A stretch of 6,356 nucleotides of DNA from NCBI GenBank assembly GCA_003694055.1, contig RFLC01000032.1, positions 1 to 6,356 of the forward strand, read 5' to 3'. Each line of letters begins with the position of its first letter. The first letter of the stretch is position 1. The notes below the pieces were generated by a model. That model made no database searches and was not told where the DNA came from. It worked only from the letters and a program-made list of their open reading frames with translations. The DNA is from Candidatus Pacearchaeota archaeon. Lineage in GTDB: Archaea > Nanobdellota > Nanobdellia > Pacearchaeales > GW2011-AR1. The position numbers and the translations under genes are program-made. This document shows positions 4,656-6,356 of the stretch, piece after piece.

Positions 4656-4657
4656 TT

Positions 4658-5725
4658 TCAGAACCACTCAAGAGAGGAAAGCACTTTTTTTATAGAGAGT
4701 TTCTTGACAGCAATTGCGCTATCAGACGCGCCGCAGTAAAGCAGAACGCTCTCTTTGTCAGCTCCCACCAGCGCGCCGGTCGGAAACACCACATTATTTA
4801 CTGTCCCTTTTTTCTCGTAAGGAGCAGTTGGTTCTAAGAGCGGCTTGTTTGCAGGGGTGCGCGCTAGAACTTTTCGCGGATTGCGCAAGTCCAACACAAA
4901 AGCCCCTGCGCTGTATACTTTGCCCTTAGCATTTGCTCGCACGCCGTGATAAAATACCAACCATCCTTTTGGTGTTTGTATCGGCGGAGTTCCTGCTCCG
5001 ATTCTCTCGCTGTCCCACTTACCCTTCCGCGGCAGCAAGACAGGAGTTTCTTTACCCCAATAAACAAGATCGCGCGAGAATGATATCCAAATGCTAGGCC
5101 TGCGGAACGCGATTGATGACTCTGGCCGATTAAGCGCAACAAACTCTCCCTTAACCTTGCGCGGAAAAAGCACAACATCTTTGTTTTGCTCTTGAAAAAT
5201 CAAGCCATGCCTCTTCCAAATTTTCAAATCGCTCGAGGAAGCAAGGTAGGTTGAGATTCCTTTTCTTTCCGACACGCCCACATATGTCATGTAAAATCTT
5301 CCGTCGATTTTTGTGATGCGCGGATCTTCAACTCCGTACTCCTCCTCATCTGCGCTCCCGACGAAAAACGGCTTTTGCCAGACCTTTAAAACTTTCATGC
5401 CATCGCTTGAGAGCTCAACCAAACGAAAATGCGAGATGTCGCGCAGTCTGCAAACCCCTTCCTTCAAATAGATTAAACCATTTATTGTTTTCACGACCTC
5501 TTTCTCTGGAACGATGTGCTTCTTAACTTTGTAGCTTTTTGTCGAGACTATTATCGGGCAACTGGTGCCGCCATTGTTAGCGAACGCTTCAGCGACGCGA
5601 ACGACCAGAAAGACCTTGCCCTTGTGCTTCGCCACAGCAGGATTGAAAACCCCGGTTATCTTCAAATCTCTGAACGTCGGCTCAAAGTCAGATGCTTGCA
5701 AGAGCAATTTTGAAACACACCTCAT
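4658..5725 (-). CDS. GH130 family beta-mannoside phosphorylase/hydrolase
   Basis: A 355-residue five-bladed beta-propeller protein of glycoside hydrolase family 130. Recognisable blocks in order are VFNPAV (26-31), VVRV (41-44), YGVEDPRIT (130-138, the family hallmark), DLKIWKRHG (166-174), KDVVLFPRK (182-190), ALNRPE (197-202), ERIGAGTPPI (240-249), GWLVFYHGV (254-262), GAFVLDLRNP (274-283), LLEPTAPYE (296-304), NNVVFPTGAL (310-319) and LLYCGASDSAIAV (328-340). Members cleave beta-mannosidic bonds, mostly by phosphate attack releasing mannose 1-phosphate; a minority hydrolyse. FYHG and the Arg-rich pocket favour a phosphorylase, but linkage specificity cannot be read from sequence. It has no signal peptide, so it is cytoplasmic. 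It has its own TATA box 26 bp before ATG 5725, so it is leaderless. No transporter or other sugar gene is beside it here. Confidence 0.92.
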   Translation of the reverse strand: MRCVSKLLLQASDFEPTFRDLKITGVFNPAVAKHKGKVFLVVRVAEAFANNGGTSCPIIVSTKSYKVKKHIVPEKEVVKTINGLIYLKEGVCRLRDISHFRLVELSSDGMKVLKVWQKPFFVGSADEEEYGVEDPRITKIDGRFYMTYVGVSERKGISTYLASSSDLKIWKRHGLIFQEQNKDVVLFPRKVKGEFVALNRPESSIAFRRPSIWISFSRDLVYWGKETPVLLPRKGKWDSERIGAGTPPIQTPKGWLVFYHGVRANAKGKVYSAGAFVLDLRNPRKVLARTPANKPLLEPTAPYEKKGTVNNVVFPTGALVGADKESVLLYCGASDSAIAVKKLSIKKVLSSLEWF

Positions 5726-5747
5726 GACAACCTCTCGCTCTCTTGCG

Positions 5748-5755
5748 TTTTAAAA
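5748..5755 (-). promoter_or_regulatory. TATA box for the GH130 gene
   Basis: TTTTAAAA, centred about 26 bp upstream of ATG 5725, squeezed into the 34-bp gap after the GatC-like stop codon. It suggests GH130 can be transcribed independently of the upstream genes. Confidence 0.6.
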
Positions 5756-5759
5756 TTTA

Positions 5760-6005
5760 CTATTGCCATTTCTTCTTCTCTGCAACTATAAACTCGCCAT
5801 CCACTTTAGGAGCGTTGGCAAAAAACAGCTTCCTGAACTCAGGGTCTGCCTCATTTCCTTCGCCCTCCTCTCTCACACCCTCAATCTCGCTCGCCATCTC
5901 TTCTCCACTAGCTCCCTTCCACGAATCAACACTCACTTGCTTAAGCGCTGCACCAAACTTTTCCAGCAGCTTTTTCGCTTCTGCTTCAACTCTTGACCTG
6001 TCCAT
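5760..6005 (-). CDS. gatC: GatC-like subunit of Asp-tRNA(Asn)/Glu-tRNA(Gln) amidotransferase
   Basis: An 81-residue acidic protein. An N-terminal helix (EAEAKKLLEKFGAALKQV, 7-24) is followed by a variable acidic part with V-R-E-E (44-47) and a characteristic end: DPEFRKLFFANAPKVDGEF (54-72), then IVAEKKKW. Bacterial GatC ends in NAP...G.F.VP; the NAP-x3-G-E-F-I-V-A-E-K form is what I know from archaeal GatC-like proteins. GatC wraps around GatA and stabilises GatAB, which amidates mischarged Asp-tRNA(Asn) or Glu-tRNA(Gln). gatA and gatB are not in this window. ATG 6005 is preceded by AGGT four bases upstream, a short Shine-Dalgarno motif. It lies 36 bp after the Hsp20-like gene and is probably co-transcribed with it. 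The family call rests mainly on the C-terminal motif. Confidence 0.65.
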   Translation of the reverse strand: MDRSRVEAEAKKLLEKFGAALKQVSVDSWKGASGEEMASEIEGVREEGEGNEADPEFRKLFFANAPKVDGEFIVAEKKKWQ

Positions 6006-6041
6006 TTTACCTATGCGCGGCAGTTGACTTGCCTCGAAAGA

Positions 6042-6356
6042 TTAAGAAGGTTCATGCGCGCGAGAGTTGAACTCAATCAAAAGTTTGTTCTTGAGAATTG
6101 TGAAGCGCTTTAGGGGTAGGTTGATTGGCACGCTGTTAACATAAACCTTTTTCTTTCCGATTGCCTTTATCTCATACCCTGACTCAAGTTTTGAAACAAA
6201 AACGTCGTCGAGAGAGTCAACTCCAGGGGTGAGCATCTCGTAAAAAAGTTTATCGCCGACGCGTTTGACTTTTGTCTTTGCCTTTGCTTTCGGAAGCTCA
6301 GTGAGTTTGCGTATCCTCTCGCTGTCAATTGGTTTATTGACGAGTTTTAACTTTTG
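6042..6356 (-). CDS. Hsp20/CS-like (small heat-shock fold) protein, C-terminal part (5' end outside window)
   Basis: The minus-strand frame is open from the right edge to a TAA at 6044-6042, giving 104 residues; the ATG at 6236 is internal to this frame and is probably not the start. After a basic linker (about residues 20-34, KAKAKTKVKRV) comes a beta-rich domain whose pattern resembles the alpha-crystallin/CS fold. The pattern is EMLTPGVDSLDDVFV (41-55; compare E.PGV..EDV.V in Hsp20), YEIKAIG (about 62-68), VPINLPLKR (compare the LP loop), then NKLLIEF (compare G.L.I.). Hsp20-like domains act as holdase chaperones or protein-interaction modules. The match is by pattern only, and the missing N-terminus could change the picture. 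It sits immediately upstream of the GatC-like gene in the same direction. Confidence 0.5.
   Translation of the reverse strand, partial: QKLKLVNKPIDSERIRKLTELPKAKAKTKVKRVGDKLFYEMLTPGVDSLDDVFVSKLESGYEIKAIGKKKVYVNSVPINLPLKRFTILKNKLLIEFNSRAHEPS

Larger units (their letters stand above)
4337..4657. other. Intergenic gap with no convincing gene
   Basis: This lies between two convergent genes and is GC-rich at the left (CGCG/GCGC runs at 4365-4395). A plus-strand frame is open from 4401 to 4634 and minus-strand frames also cross the region, but none has a matching promoter, Shine-Dalgarno motif or recognisable protein content. The notable element is GTATATAC-N4-GTATATAC (4474-4493). I looked for tRNA, RNase P, SRP and box C/D features and did not find them; one C-box-like TGATGA (4436-4441) has no partner D box. 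The right end contains the T-rich terminator of GH130. Confidence 0.5.

Noticed and set aside
4210..4667. Minus-strand frames of 129 and 67 residues in the gap after the VanZ-like gene
   Set aside because: One overlaps the VanZ signature antisense and the other overlaps the GH130 end and its T-rich terminator; neither has a promoter or recognisable content.
4864..5178. Alternative minus-strand frame inside GH130
   Set aside because: It lies wholly within the well-supported GH130 gene and shows typical frame-shadow composition.
1..6356. CRISPR array, insertion sequence or attachment site
   Set aside because: No regularly spaced repeats, no transposase or integrase, and no terminal inverted repeats or target duplications; the tRNA-Ser 3' end is not duplicated in the window.

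Overview
The window reads as ordinary chromosomal DNA of an uncultivated archaeon, quite possibly a DPANN-type lineage; that placement is an inference. The archaeal reading rests on four things. Protein families are archaeal in style: DUF763, a GatC-like protein ending in NAP...FIVAEKKKW, and small zinc-ribbon proteins. There is a tRNA-Ser gene with no encoded CCA. T-rich tracts stand in place of classical terminators. Most strikingly, TATA boxes centred about 25-26 bp upstream sit directly ahead of six separate transcription units, so the predicted transcript start coincides with the start codon (leaderless mRNAs) or the tRNA 5' end.

Layout, left to right. Positions 3-614 (+) are the C-terminal part of a DUF763 protein cut by the window edge. 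A small acidic zinc-ribbon protein (644-901, -) converges on it. Positions 902-1232 hold no convincing gene: an AT-rich part with TATA-like motifs is followed by a GC-rich block (1092-1206) that folds into several hairpins and may be an unrecognised structured RNA. A tRNA-Ser(CGA) gene (1233-1316, -) is divergent from a 93-residue charged helical protein of unknown function (1451-1732, +). A compact three-gene operon runs leftwards from 3735 to 1740: a thymidylate-kinase-like P-loop protein with altered catalytic motifs, a complete 2-oxoglutarate/Fe(II) oxygenase, and a second protein of the same fold lacking the metal and cosubstrate ligands. Divergent from it is a VanZ-like membrane protein (3932-4336, +). 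A gene-poor gap of about 320 bp containing a GTATATAC repeat pair follows. Then come a GH130 glycoside phosphorylase/hydrolase (4658-5725, -), a GatC-like amidotransferase subunit (5760-6005, -), and the C-terminal part of an Hsp20/CS-like protein (6042-6356, -) cut by the right edge.

The most interesting item is the oxygenase pair. The eukaryotic ribosomal prolyl hydroxylases Tpa1/OGFOD1 are one chain with an N-terminal catalytic double-stranded beta-helix domain and a C-terminal non-catalytic one (the Ofd1 CTDD region). Here the same two halves appear, in the same order, as two adjacent genes joined by a TTGA stop/start overlap with a Shine-Dalgarno motif. The first keeps H-x-D...H...R; the second keeps the fold signature but has Q, K, T and S at the equivalent positions. 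If confirmed, this is a split archaeal counterpart of a eukaryotic ribosome-modifying enzyme, co-transcribed with an atypical nucleotide-kinase-like protein. No mobile element, CRISPR array or integrase was seen.
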